A DNA stretch of 64,000 nt from Nephrocerus scutellatus (lineage: Eukaryota > Arthropoda > Insecta > Diptera > Pipunculidae). The notes under the pieces are model-generated. The model saw only the letters and a program-made list of their open reading frames with translations. It did not search any database and had not been told where the DNA came from. A program made the translations under genes and the position numbers. This document shows, piece after piece, positions 31,620 to 42,927 of the stretch (position 1 is its first letter; the number at the start of each line of letters is the position of its first letter). Where the stretch lies: assembly GCA_947095585.1 (NCBI GenBank), contig OX352761.1, positions 110,223,890 through 110,287,889 on the forward strand. Direction: 5' to 3'.

Positions 31620-34055
31620 ATTAAGAGCTCTTCTTGGAGACTCTTTGTGGTAAGAAAAAATCTCGCAACCAATCCAATTATGCCGAGCTGCCTAAAAAAA
31701 CCAGATGGCTCGTGGACTACCACAAGCGAATAAGCGCTCAATCTGCTTTTAGATACCCACTCATACCCGCAACTACTCCTTCCCACAGCTCCCATGTGTT
31801 AAGTAACGTCAGCTTTGATAGGGCAGACATTCGTTAAACTATCTCCAATGATCTCATAAATAAGGACAAATTGCGTTGGGCGCTACAAATCTTCCAAACA
31901 TACAAATCTGCAGGACCTGACGGCATAATTCCAGACATTCTTTGGATATTATCCTTCCTTTTCTAGAAACAATTCTAAGGAGTTGTCTCAATCTGGTTCA
32001 TATTCCAGTTTAATGTAGAGAAGTAAACGGAATTTTATACCTTAAGCCGGCAAATGTTCGCATGTTAGTCCAAAGGATCTCATAATTTCTGTTAAAGACA
32101 CGGAAAAGACTGATCGAAATCTACATACGCACACGCATTGACAAAAGACTCCAGTCTACAGATCAGACTGATCGAAATCTACATACGCACACGCATTGAC
32201 AAAAGACTCCAGTCTACAGATCAGCACGCGTATTGTAAAGGCAAGTCTGTAGCTCTGCTCTGCACACACTGGTACGTTCTAATCAACATTCCCTTCACTA
32301 CAAGGAGTGCACAATGGTAGTATTCCTAGACATTGAAGGCAGTGCTACGGATGCACTGTCGACATTGAGAGTGGACGACTCACTTGGCAAATTGATTAAT
32401 GTGCTGCTTACAATTCGGATGACGTTGCTATTGCCGTCTCAGGAAAATACCCTATTACCTTAAAGGAACTCCTGCACAATGCTCTCAACAAGCTAACTTG
32501 ATGAGTAGATCACTGTGGTTTTGGGGTAATTCCTCACAAAACTGAGCTTGTCTCACTCACAAGGTAATATAAAGTTCCACATATTAACTCTCTTTCTATA
32601 AAAGGTATAAACTTAACATTCTCTGATAAAGCCAAGTATTTGGGTCTTATTATTGACAGAAAGCTCAGCTAGAAACCAAAAATGCAAGAAAGAGTTCGTT
32701 AGGCCACAGTGGCACTCTTCTCATGCAAAAAAGCCATTGGTAGCAGATGGGGTCTTCAACTCCATATAACTCATTGGCTATATACAGCGGTAGTAAGACA
32801 TACTCTTCTATACCGTGTGACTGTATGGTGGACTGCCTTAAATAAGAAAGTAAACCTTGACAAATTAAGCAAGGGTCCCAAGATCAGCTAGTCTATGTAT
32901 GAGCGGAGCACTTCGTACAAACGTCGCATTGGACATTCTGTTCGATCTTACACCACTAGACATTTACAGCAAGCAAGTAGCTGCTAGTTCGGCTATTCGC
33001 CTTATTGCAATCTTACAGTGGACTTGAAATAAAATCGGTCACTCCTCTATCCTGAATTTAGTCAGGATCCCAAAAAACATAGGCTACATCATTCCGCAAC
33101 TCCATTTCAACAAAAACTTACAGGTCACCTTCCCCTCCGGATCATTTTGGGACGAAGACGCCTACCTGAAAGATGAAAATATTCATTTTTACACAGACGG
33201 GTCAAAAACTGATGACGGAGTCGGCGTAGGTGCTTTCTCAAAAAAGCAAAATCGTAGCCTCTCTTTCCGTCTTCCAAAGCACTGTAGTGTTTTCCATGTA
33301 GAAGTCAGGTAGATCAGTGAAGCCTTGTCTTGGCTGAAGAGAAACATCATGTCCGCTAAGGATATCCGTATATTCTCGCATAGCCAAACTGCACTGAAAA
33401 GTCTGGAATCAGTCTCCACAAGTTCAATTTTAGCCCTTACCTGTCGTTCATCTTTTAGGGAGATGGCGGAGCATTTCAATATCCACCTGTGTTGGGTGAT
33501 GGTGCACAGAGACATTCCGGGTAACTGTATGGCTGACGAACTCGCCAACACCCTTCTTGTTAAAGCGGGATGCTGACGTAAAAGCTAGATGTAGGTGATC
33601 AAACGGTACAACTTGCACAGCCACAAAGCAGATCTGGCCCAAGCTGGATCCGAAAACCCTCCAAGTGGTTGATCTCTCAAAAATGATTGCACATCGGTGC
33701 TATTGTAGGTGTCATCACTGGATTCTGTCTCATAGGCAGGCATGCAGCAAGACTGGGAGTCTTCTCGAATGACTTCTGTAAAAGTTGCATGGATGAGGAG
33801 ACCATCGTCCATCTTCTCTGTATTTGTCCAGCCCTCTCCCAAAGGCGTTAACTCTATATGGGAGCTTTATTCTACAACGACACTAAAGATCTCATCAACA
33901 TTGACATTGGTAGTCTCCTACGCTTCATACGAACCTCTAATTGGTTCATCGAGTAGGTGAAAAAAATTCGCCCTGATCCGTTTGGTATCACAGTGGACCA
34001 TTACTGGTCTAGGTGTATCGGTTCCACTGACAGCCACCTTAACCTAACCTGACCT
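31620..34055 (+). mobile_element. RNase-H LINE (R1/LOA/I group), long degenerate copy
   Basis: Order on the + strand: linker near 31640-31720; RT start ISNDLINKDKLRWALQIF then SAGPDGIIP (31850-31935); VVFLDIEGSATDAL (32312); a decayed polymerase core with DDVAIAVSGK-like text near 32415; KYLGLIIDRKLS near 32635. RNase H is at 33180-33560 (FYTDGSKTDDGVGVGAFSKK; E and D positions; MADELA). A spacer and zinc knuckle CKSCMDEETIVHLLCIC follow near 33780. The 3' UTR has GTGGACCATTACTGGTCTAG and ends CCACCTTAACCTAACC near 34050. The copy is riddled with stops and frameshifts and contains a perfect 58-bp tandem duplication at 32107-32222. An inverted relative lies at 42928-45612. Confidence 0.88.
32107..32222 (+). 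repeat. Perfect 58-bp tandem duplication inside a LINE
   Basis: Unit 32107-32164 is identical to 32165-32222 (starts AGACTGATCGAAATC, ends CTACAGATC). Perfect identity inside an otherwise badly decayed element shows the duplication happened long after the LINE died. Confidence 0.95.
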
Positions 34056-35465
34056 ATGTGAATTGAAAGAAATTTTTGCCCTATCTGAATGTTTCAACAT
34101 CTTCCTTATCCTAGTCTTTATGCCATAATACTCAGTGTCGACTCGCCTAATAGGAAACCTTAAATTCTTACGGTCGTACTTTATCACGCTGATATTTAAT
34201 AATAATTCTGCCAAATGGATAACGATAACAAAAAATATCTTTTAATCATTTTAAACTATAATTTTAAGCTAATCATTAAAGCATAAACATAATAGCGATA
34301 GCTTGTCCTCGTATAACATACAACAATAGTAACACTACCTTGTTGTTGATATGTGGAAATGGACAATGAGACTTGAAAATATTGTGAAGGTCCGGGAGAA
34401 GACAAAACCATACATATCATCTTTGCAGCACAAATTATAAACATTCCTCTTATAATGAGTATTTTTTGTTTTAAGAACAAGCGAGCAGTCTTCAGTAGAT
34501 AGTTGTTGGGTCTCTTTTTTCTTTATGGACCTACTTTAATTTTTAAGATTGTTTGTATGTGTATGTGTGTGTAGCGCTGTCTTCTTTATTTTCTTATTGT
34601 TTCGCATGGTTGCGTTATGTGAAGCCCTTATTTAGTGTTTACTTTAAAAGCAGTGGAAAAATTTAAAAAAAATCTTTTCCGCTCATTATTTATGCGAAAT
34701 TTCCTCCAAAAGTCCTCAAGTCATTTTCTGTTTGTTTTTGTACATACATAGATATTCAAATGTATGCCAGTTTTTTTTATTACAAAAGAAAAAAAATAAA
34801 CCCTTTTTGATGCTACTCCTGTTGCTGTTCATTTTCCTCGAAAGTCTCTCTTTGGCAAACTTCTGTCTGACTTTTGCTAATATTCTCCGCAAAGAGTATA
34901 CATTTGTACACACAAAGGAAAAAGGATACTGGCATAATTAATGCTCCGGAAGAAATGGTCCAAGGAAAAACTAAACAAACTGAGAACTCTTGGAAGATGG
35001 GAAATTTTAAAGATTTTTCGTCCCTATTTCCGATTTTTTCCATATCTCCATAAAGCAATACAATTTTTTGGACCTCAAAAGATTCTTTAATGGATGACGA
35101 ATGGTTTTTGTGTATATTGTGTGATGTGTTAGGTTACTAGACATAAAATCATAGAAAATATAAACAAACTGCTCTAATTTGATAGATATTTGCATTATAT
35201 TTTCTTTGCTTGAAGCTTACCGAGGCAAATTCACGAAATTAAATAATGATTTGTTTCGTTGTGCTTTCAATTAGTAAAACTTCAGTAATTGCAAGCGATG
35301 AATCCAGACATTGTTTATTACTCCCACCATAATTTGGTCCCAAATGAAGTCTCCTTTTAATGCTAAGTTATTCAATTAACAATAGAGAGAAAGTTTAGAG
35401 AAAATTAGCCAAGTTACTGAAATAAAACTTTAAATTCGGTTTCGGCAGAAAGACATCCTTTTGAT
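34056..35465. other. Intergenic, no gene recognised
   Basis: AT-rich DNA with TATGTGTATGTGTGTGTAG near 34556. No coding or mobile element was recognised. Confidence 0.5.
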
Positions 35466-35469
35466 TAGT

Positions 35470-35842
35470 TGTTAATTCAATCTGCCAACTGTCCAGACTC
35501 ACACCAGTTTATTATTACAAAATTACACTCAGAGGTGTAAATTAGTCAGACGGTAGTGAGTTGCTGTTCAAGGCGCTCACTTTAGATATAACGAATCACC
35601 AGTACTGTGCGCTCCTTTCCTAAGTAACCACCACAACCAACACAACGAGAAATATATTAGCCGTGAAGCAAACACAGATGCGAACAAAGTCCAACTGCAA
35701 CTCTAGCCGGCAACAACAATCAGAACGACGATGACGTCGCAAGGCCGGTCTAGTTCGTTCCTTTTATGCCCTCCCACATGAGCTTTTAAACATGAATAAT
35801 TTATAATGTGGACTAAAAATGTGTCCCAAATGTAGAACAACA
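35470..35842 (-). mobile_element. Solo LTR (373 bp) with 4-bp target duplication
   Basis: Bounded by 4-bp direct repeats TAGT (35466-35469 and 35843-35846). On the minus strand it begins TGTTGTTCTACA and ends GAATTAACA, that is TG...CA with TGTT/AACA inverted ends. It holds a TATA box (GCATAAAAGG, minus, about 35759-35769) and a polyadenylation signal AATAAA (minus, 35508-35513) about 40 bp before its end. A 4- to 5-bp duplication fits Ty3/gypsy integration. No internal retroelement sequence adjoins it, so it is the product of LTR-LTR recombination. It is GC-richer than its neighbourhood. Confidence 0.75.
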
Positions 35843-35846
35843 TAGT

Positions 35847-36784
35847 CGCACATGCACACTCATATGGCACTCGAGTGTATTTTTTTTTTGTAAAATGGTG
35901 AAGGGATAAAAATACAACTTAACTTAATGGCAACTCGTCGACTGGAGCTTAGTCCGTGTTCTACTTCTTCGCGTGTCCTGTGGTAAATCAACTGTTATAG
36001 TTTTCCACCTCTTTGAACTGATGTCCTTTGGCGCTGAACATGCTGCTGTGTACACTTTTTATGTAGTGAGGGACTATTTTTAAGTAAAATCCAACGAGCT
36101 ACACCTAACATCAGCAAATATCTGAGCAAATATGGAGGAAGGACCCAGTTACGGCCTTAACATGTTTGTCCTGAAAACGTATGTCATTGTTCATTGTTCA
36201 TTGAAAAGCGGTTGAATAATTTACAGTTTCCTCTTTTCCAGTTACTTTTAACAGACGTTGGAACTAGGGGGAACCCATCAACTAAATGCAGTACAATTAA
36301 CTAAACGGCGACTTATTTCTCAAAGTGAAATTTTAAATTTATTCTATTGCCATTTTAATAAATCTGTCGAGTATGCTATAACTCTGCATTTACTTGTAGA
36401 TATATGACACATCGAACGATAGTGGCCTGCAAATGGAAAGGGTGCAGGCAAATTTCAAGCTCCATGTGAATCTAGCGCCCTTTCAGTATACAAAACTAAT
36501 AAATGAAGTTTAAAAAATTTTACTTTTTGCATAAAAGCTAATTTTGAAGAATATAATTCTTAATTTTAGTTTTGTAGTGTTACCTTAAGATAACATTGAG
36601 ACTGAAGTGGATACTTTTTACTCAAAAATACAAACATTATTCGTACGTATTTAGTTTTTTCCGTAGTAACTAGTTATACGTTTTTTTTAATATTATATAA
36701 ACCCTAGCCCAGTTGGCTGACGATCTGCGATCTAAAAAGATCTATTGTATCTTAGGGTGTAGGTAATCTAAGAGACTTACTACC
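35847..36784. other. Intergenic, no gene recognised
   Basis: AT-rich. No transposon or coding feature was recognised. Confidence 0.5.
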
Positions 36785-37320
36785 TTCCTTAGCGGCAGAA
36801 CATAATGCCTTGTGGAATATATGTCTCCTTAACCAGATCAAACCTGGACAGCAAGCCACAGTAGCCTGTGAGAAAACTAGCTAGCTTTCTAATGCTATCC
36901 TTATCCAGATCACGAATTTCCTTATAGGAGAAGGGCCTGATTAAACGTTTGGACTGTCTGAGACCTGGTGTATTATCCCAGTGGGCTAGACGAAGTTTCT
37001 TTTCCCTTTTGTTAATCTTTGCTGTGTTGGTAGCCCAGCCGACATTGATGTGATTGAATCGAGTAGAGGTTGCAGGAATACTGTCACGTGTTTGAAGATG
37101 CTGATAAAAGAGCAGAATCAGGTGTAAGTCCACATAAATTTGCTGATGGTCCTCCAAGCTTTCTTGTACCTTTCATTTCGGTTTGAGATAAAATTCCACT
37201 GGCATTACCATCTCGAAATCTTATTAGGTCCATTATTTTTCTTGGGTCAATTTTCAATACCTCACAGTCCCTTTTATATTCTAACCATGCGTTACACATA
37301 GCCATAGTCGAAAAAAAACC
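36785..37320 (-). mobile_element. RNase-H LINE fragment, family F
   Basis: The minus strand reads HINVGWATNTAKINKREKKL, AHWDNTPGLRQSKRLIRPFS and RKLASFLTGYCGLLSRFDLV. This is the spacer after RNase H in R1/LOA/I-group LINEs, before the zinc knuckle. A diverged sister copy is at 25605-25905, also minus. The frame is open for 120 codons. The 5' side continues as scrambled LINE-like text to about 37320, where a SINE is inserted next door. Confidence 0.75.
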
Positions 37321-37365
37321 TACTACCCACTTTCTGGTTTTCTGGTTTTGGTAAAGGAATAGAAA

Positions 37366-37656
37366 GTGGGCGCCGTGGCTCAGTGGATAGGAGCATGGAC
37401 TTCTGAGCAGGGGGTTCGTGGTTCGAATTCCAGTAACACCAAAGTATTTTTCACAGTGTCCTTCCTCTCGCGAAAGTTTGACAAAGGTCCGAGAGTAATA
37501 ACTTGTCACGGAAAGCTTCTCAATTCGCCGTTCGGATCAGGCATTAAATTGTAGGTCACTCCATTTATGTGCAAAAATGTGCATGCTCAACACAAATGGT
37601 TGCGAGAAGCCAGGCCTTGGACCGCATGGTCTGTCGCGCCGGTATTATTATTATTA
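37366..37656 (+). mobile_element. tRNA-derived SINE, best-preserved copy (291 bp, 14-bp TSD)
   Basis: Flanked by a perfect 14-bp target duplication TAAAGGAATAGAAA (37352-37365 and 37657-37670). The tRNA-like head has A box TGGCTCAGTGG (37376-37386) and B box GGTTCGAATTC (37420-37430). The head is close to a tRNA with anticodon-loop sequence ACTTCTGA, so tRNA-Arg(UCU) is a possible source. The unique body runs to GGTCTGTCGCGCCGG and the tail is (TAT)n. The long target duplication is typical of LINE-mediated retroposition. Transcription by RNA polymerase III would start at the head. Confidence 0.93.
37376..37430 (+). promoter_or_regulatory. Internal Pol III promoter (A and B boxes) of the SINE
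   Basis: The A box TGGCTCAGTGG matches the TRGCNNAGYGG consensus. The B box GGTTCGAATTC differs from GGTTCGANNCC at one position. Spacing between the boxes is about 33 bp, in the tRNA range. Confidence 0.8.
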
Positions 37657-37799
37657 TAAAGGAATAGAAAATCTATATTGGTAGATAGAATTCTTATATC
37701 GCACTGTACAGCATTGTATTGAATAGTATTAAAATTAGGAAATTTCCAGAAGCCATTGCATACAGTTGGGCTCAGTAATATATTATATATAACAGTTAT

Positions 37800-38045
37800 G
37801 CAACTTGCATACTCAATTGTAGATTATACCAGTATGTTTTGGTATTTTCTAGGTGTTTCTCCAAGAATAGAACCTTCTAGAAATGATTGATTAGGTATAA
37901 ATACATTAACTCTATTGCAGTAAGCTAGATAATATTTGGAAGTGAACCAGAGTTCTTGAAAAGTTAAAATGTTCACAGAGCTACCACCGCTGTGAATAAT
38001 AGTGTTATAAGTGAACAATAAGTAATCATTTAGTAATCTTTATTG
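37800..38045 (+). mobile_element. LTR fragment, family D, copy 2
   Basis: Contains ACCAGTATG, TTCTAGGTGTTTCTCCAAGA and ATAGAACCTTCTAGAA, and a TATA box (GGTATAAATAC) with GCAGTAAG about 25 bp downstream. It then has GAGCTACCACCGCTGTGAATA and GTGAACAATAAGTAATCA. The middle blocks are also at 62105-62345 (-). It is truncated at its 3' side by LINE E. Confidence 0.65.
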
Positions 38046-38054
38046 GCTCTAAGC

Positions 38055-39520
38055 AACTTAGGGCGTATTTATTGTTCCATGCTGTTAGAGGCTGCTACAG
38101 TTGACCTGAGATAGTTAAAGGATTTCACTACTTCAAACTCGCGCTCCACTATTTTAATTAAGGGACCAATGTTGGATCTTCTCATTTCTCTCATTTATGT
38201 GCAGACCCAGATTTTGTGCCGCTAGCTCCATCTGGATTAAAGCTTGCTGTACAGCTCTTGGGTTTCTACTAACGATGTCAATGTGGTCTGCGTAAGCTGC
38301 GTTCGCCAACGCCAGGTTGAACAGGACAAAGGCCAGTCCACCCCCTTGTCGGAGCCCGTTATAGATGTTGAATGGGCTTGATAGTGATCCGGATATTTTT
38401 ACTTGGCTTATAAGATTGGTCCTGGTCAACTTACACAGTCGTGTCAGTTTATTTGGCCTGCCGAATTCTCTCATGGCTTTATAAAATTCTACTTTGGCTA
38501 TATGCTATCAGAGGCAGCTTTAAAGTCTATAAAAAGATGGTGTGTGAGTTTTGAAACTCTAGACATTTTTCCATCACCTGCATAAGGGTGATGTAGGGGT
38601 TACAAATCTGATCAGTTGTTCATTTGTCTGAGATGAATCTACACTGGAGATCTTAAACGCGGTACTCAACAACGTTATACCACGATAATTGCTGCATGCT
38701 GTGATATCTCCTTTCTTATGTATGGAGAACAGGATGCCACTTCGCCAGTCTTCTGGCATCGCTTCTTCCTCCCATACTTGCACTATTATTTCATGGATTT
38801 CTTGGTGTACTGTGGGGCCTCTTATTTTAATCAGTTCCGCTGGGATATCATCTAATCCCGATTCGAAGTTAAAACCCATGTACGTTCAAACCCTCATCAG
38901 GTTCGGGATGTGGCGACGGTCTATCTGGTTGCGAGCGGCTCCATCAGGAAATACTCAGGTGGCTTTGTGGATATTTTTACGCGCAAACCTTCTACTCGCA
39001 ACGACCAAATTATTGCTTGCTGCTATCTCTATGACTCGTTGTCCATTGTCATTAGTGTTCTCGTGTAAGCTATGGGTGCCAATGTACTGCTTGAATACTG
39101 ACTCCCTAACTATTTTGGCATTCATATCGCCCAGAAAGATTTTTACATCATACTGAGGACAGGCATGAAGTTCTCGTTTGACTGATTCAAATAATTCTTC
39201 TTTTTCATCATCTGGGGAGTCCTCTGTAGGTGCGTGAACGTTTATGAGTCTTATGTTTTTAAAGCTGCACCGCTCGCGAAGGTTGCATAGCCGTTCTTTT
39301 ACTGCTTTAAAGCATTTTGATGACTAAAAAATCCTACCACGAGCCCATGATGTCTCGATGACGGCTGTAATGTCATATTCTGTTGTTTGTAAGACACAAT
39401 TTCCTGTCCACCGCATCTTCTTGATTGCTGTTATGTCAGCATTATATTTGGACAGGGTATCGGCTAGCTGCTGTGTAGGTCGAGCTCCACGTCCACACAG
39501 TGAACGTACGTTTCATGAGA
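38055..39520 (-). mobile_element. RTE-like LINE family E: endonuclease and RT, long copy
   Basis: Read on the minus strand. Endonuclease from about 39520 (RSLCGRGARPTQQLADTLSK, then INVHAPTEDSPDDEKEELFE and IFLGDMNAKI, and a decayed end near 38900). RT: LDDIPAELIKIRGPTVHQEI, PEDWRSGILFSIHKKGD, CSNYRGITLLSTAFKI, then, after a damaged stretch, FYKAMREFGRPNKLTRL, NGLRQGGGLAFVLFNLAL and AYADHIDIVSRN, where the second catalytic aspartate is H. The C-terminus ends KIVEREFEVVKSFNYLRSTV. The linker between endonuclease and RT is missing. It is dead. Confidence 0.9.
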
Positions 39521-39658
39521 ATATTCTTAAATCGTTTGCTGTTTTCGTTGCCGTAGTCGTCGTCGTTCATCACCACTTTTCCCATCCGATTTGCTCTGAT
39601 AGAACCAGTGGTCCATATTCTCAGTTCTTCTAGTTTTATAAGTAGCTCCAAACTCAAC
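39521..39658. other. Short spacer, no feature seen
   Basis: Contains a CGT/GTC-rich trinucleotide patch at 39547-39568. Nothing coding. Confidence 0.4.
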
Positions 39659-39663
39659 GTGTT

Positions 39664-39738
39664 TTCCGTGGCGGAGCGGTTATAACGCTTGTCTATAGAG
39701 ATAGTTAGAACATTCGGGTTCGAATCTTCCTGACTTAT
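39664..39738 (+). repeat. tRNA-like sequence, possible tRNA pseudogene or second SINE family head
   Basis: CCGTGGCGGAGCGGTTATAAC resembles a D-arm/A box, and GGGTTCGAATCTTCC resembles a T-arm/B box about 45 bp downstream. The acceptor stem does not pair, and the T stem pairs poorly, so I do not call a functional tRNA. The body and tail do not match the main SINE family here. Confidence 0.45.
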
Positions 39739-42700
39739 TTTTCATAATTTATAATTTTTTTTAAATTTTCCCAATATCTCTGAAGTGGTTGGTTGGTGCG
39801 ATTGATGTTCAGGTGCTCATCAGTTAAGTTACTTGTGCAAAATAATACAAGCAGAAAGAAATCGTCGAAATTTACATTAAAACATGAAATAATGCACATG
39901 CACGGTACAAGCGGGCTTATCACTTTACCGAAATAAATTTTGTTGCCCAACACTGTTGCACTTTCCATTTCAAGAAACGTTGAAATGTCCACATTGCAGT
40001 CATCGATTTATACAACATGAGCTTAAACGCATTTCCCTGCAATATAAGTTCATTATGGCAACAATAGGAACGCTTCTCTAGCCGATTACCAACACAACAG
40101 ACTACAACAACAACTCAAACTCAAACTCAAACAAATTTGATCCGCTAAGTCAAATGCAAAATAACAACTTGTTTATCTGTGAGATAAAATGTAAGCATTT
40201 GCTGCCGGTTTATCATGTTCCTTTGTTGGCAATCTTTTTGAGTATACCCACACACGAACACTTACCTACTCACGCCCATACAGAGCTTCGACCCAGTGCC
40301 GAGAAGGACGCCAAACGCAACCGATCGATTTGTCTTTGGCATAAAGTTTTTATCCTGGTGAGTTTCCCCAGCGCGTAAATGGGACGAGCAGTAGAAAATA
40401 GTCCAGCACAGCACAGAACGAAAGTCATTTGTTTGTGAAGCGATTTTCCAACTAATAGCAATCATTTATCCATGCAGTTGGTTATGGTATGCTGTGGCGG
40501 AGGTTAACAAAAAAAAACCAACAACAACAACAACAACAAAAAACTGTATTTATATAAACAATCATGCAGAGCGCGCACAGTAAGAGTCATTTATCGCGAC
40601 GCCACCCGAAAGGATTCAACTGCAGCGACTAAAACCCCAATCCCATTTCACCCCAAGAGGAGAAGGGACTTTGAAATTTTTAAATAGCTTCTTGATTAAT
40701 GACTGTAATTTGTTATTTTGCAACGACGATGTACGATGAGTAGAAGCTAGAGTCGTCACCTTCTGGTGTAAGAATGGTGCGGGTTAGCATAGGCGTCATA
40801 GAGTCAACTCTGAAAATTTGTATTAACACGCGCGTATGACTCTGCGTCTGCACGCCAACTGCACGCGCGCAAAATAGCAATTTCAAAATCGTTACAGACA
40901 TTGAAGCACAAAATAGCAACAGAAGAAGCAGCGAGAACAGAAAAGGAAAAGACAGAAAAAAAACCAGAACTACAATTTGTGATGTCAGTTGGAAAAGCAT
41001 TAAAATTAAATTATGTAAGCTGGAACAGTTTTTCCCCCCAACAACCAACCCTTGTGTATATGCCGAGAATTTTCTGCTTTAGCTGAAGCTTAATACGCCG
41101 GCGACTGGTCGAGGGGGGTCTCGAGTCGTCCGGTGGCGGCGACGCGACCGCGACGGCAGCGTATCGGCTTCAGTTCACCACTAAGCAGAGTGGCCAACTA
41201 CTGTACGACCCATATACTGTACAGACACTGTGTAGAGAATGACTTTATTTAGGATACTAGCTGCCAGTAGATTTTGGCTTTTCGAAGTGGCTTTGGGTTT
41301 TTTTTTTTTGATTTCGTGAATTTCTTTTGTTTAAGGATTTTATGGGTCATTAATCTTCTGAAGGGGCATTTTTTTGGTTTGTTTGAATTTTTGGTAAAAG
41401 TTCAGCCGGCAGCCAGCCAACTTCGACAGCACTTTGCATTTCGCATTTTCATTCAGAATTTGACAGAGTAATGAGTTTATAACAAACGAGGATTATGTGC
41501 CGCTTCGTTATTTTCAAATGGGATTTTAAATGTTTAACCACTGGAATGACCATTTGAAGGTAAGAAAGTTGTTTTCATTTAAGAAATGTTCAAAAGATAC
41601 TGTACAGAGTATAATCACTCCTAATGACCTACCTGTCCGGTAGCTCATTTATTTGTATGAAGAACTCAGACGTAACACATAAAAAGCATTTCCACCGTGA
41701 GGATTACGGAATAGCACCAACGGTTGGCTGCATTTTTTAATATTCCCTTTAATTGTATTACTAGGATAAAAGTACTTTTTGTCAAGATCCCTTCAAAGAA
41801 AAGTTTATTTTCTTCAAAGGACTTTTAAGGAAAACTTAATAAATCAGCTTCTGCTTTATCATTTACTGTGATACCTACATTCGAGCGTCAAGGGTTGGCG
41901 TTTAAATTTAATTTAAGAGAGAAATTAAATTTTTTATTTACCCTTTTTAATGCTTGATCCTCCAATTTAGGTATCACAATTACTCACTCACTCTCACTCT
42001 TCTCAGCCTCTAACACGAGTACTCATAATTTGTATTAATTTTAAAGATAAGCATCAATGGAGTGTTATTAGCAAACGCGAATGGGATTTGCACGTTATAA
42101 CGTTATACCGCCAGAGACAAAGTATCGTCAAGTTAATAAGAAAAGGGAAAAAAAGCGGTCCATGAGAAAAAAACTTACAAGAGATCGCTGATGTTTCCTG
42201 AGTTATTCCATTTTAAGGATATATGTAGAAATGAAAATGTCTTTACAGAAAGTGGCATAAATCAAAATTTACCTCTTCATGCGTTTTCAAAAAAAGCCTA
42301 TCAATCGTTCCTTAATGTTGCCTTTTTAAGCGGTGCTGCCAAATGGACGTAGCCTATGTGTGGGACCGAACCAGCTACGACACTATTTCAGTCAATCTTC
42401 TTTGCAAACCCTGATGGAACTTCCGATAACGTAAAGTAGGCGCACGCAATTCCTAGTGCTCATTGACGCTCCACAAAAGCCATGCGTTCTCTGTAATTTT
42501 TTAGATTTAGATTAACTTGGACCAATATTTCCGTTTGATTCAGCAATATGGGCTGCACAGTCAGCAATGGAAATTTTAGGCCAGTAGCTTTGAAACAAAC
42601 ATGAATTTCTAGTCTGTTCAAAAAAAGCCCAAAGTATTTCGCGGAGCTTCTCTTATAGATCGTACGTACCCTTTCTACAAATAGGGATGATAGTCGGGTG

Positions 42701-42925
42701 AGGTTTACGATCTCAGTTTTTAAGATCGAACTCTAAAGTCTATGTTCCACCAATTATGGGTTGAATCTCCCAAAAACTTGAACTTGAAGTGATCGATCTA
42801 GAAAAAAAGTTTTCAATCCAGAAAAGCAGGTGTACATCGACTTTATGAGCGATCATTTTTGACGAAAGATCAGAAAGATGGCAAAATGGACTAGAAAATA
42901 TTAACTGCGATAACTTTACTTTCAG
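39739..42925. other. Intergenic; contains a GC-rich block
   Basis: No coding region was recognised. (CAA)n lies at 40517-40541. A GC-rich island occupies about 41095-41165 within otherwise AT-rich DNA. Further short open frames on both strands are unsupported. Confidence 0.45.
41092..41205 (+). promoter_or_regulatory. GC-rich island, candidate promoter or 5' exon
   Basis: About 70 bp of CG-dense sequence (GGTGGCGGCGACGCGACCGC) is followed by CTTCAGTTC, which contains the insect initiator-like TCAGTT at 41170-41175. No clear TATA or downstream element was found at the expected spacing. It could be the noncoding first exon of the gene at 54459, which lies on the same strand and needs an upstream exon, but this is a guess. 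Confidence 0.25.
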
Positions 42926-42927
42926 CA

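Noticed and set aside
33189..33842. Minus-strand open frames of 85-120 codons
   Set aside because: Antisense shadows of the + strand RNase H and zinc-knuckle region of the LINE at 31620-34055.
37366..37440. tRNA gene
   Set aside because: A and B boxes are present but the cloverleaf is broken, and the sequence continues into a shared SINE body with tail and target duplication.
37084..37554. Open frames crossing 37340-37550 on both strands
   Set aside because: They run across the SINE boundary and its body, which is noncoding in the other copies.
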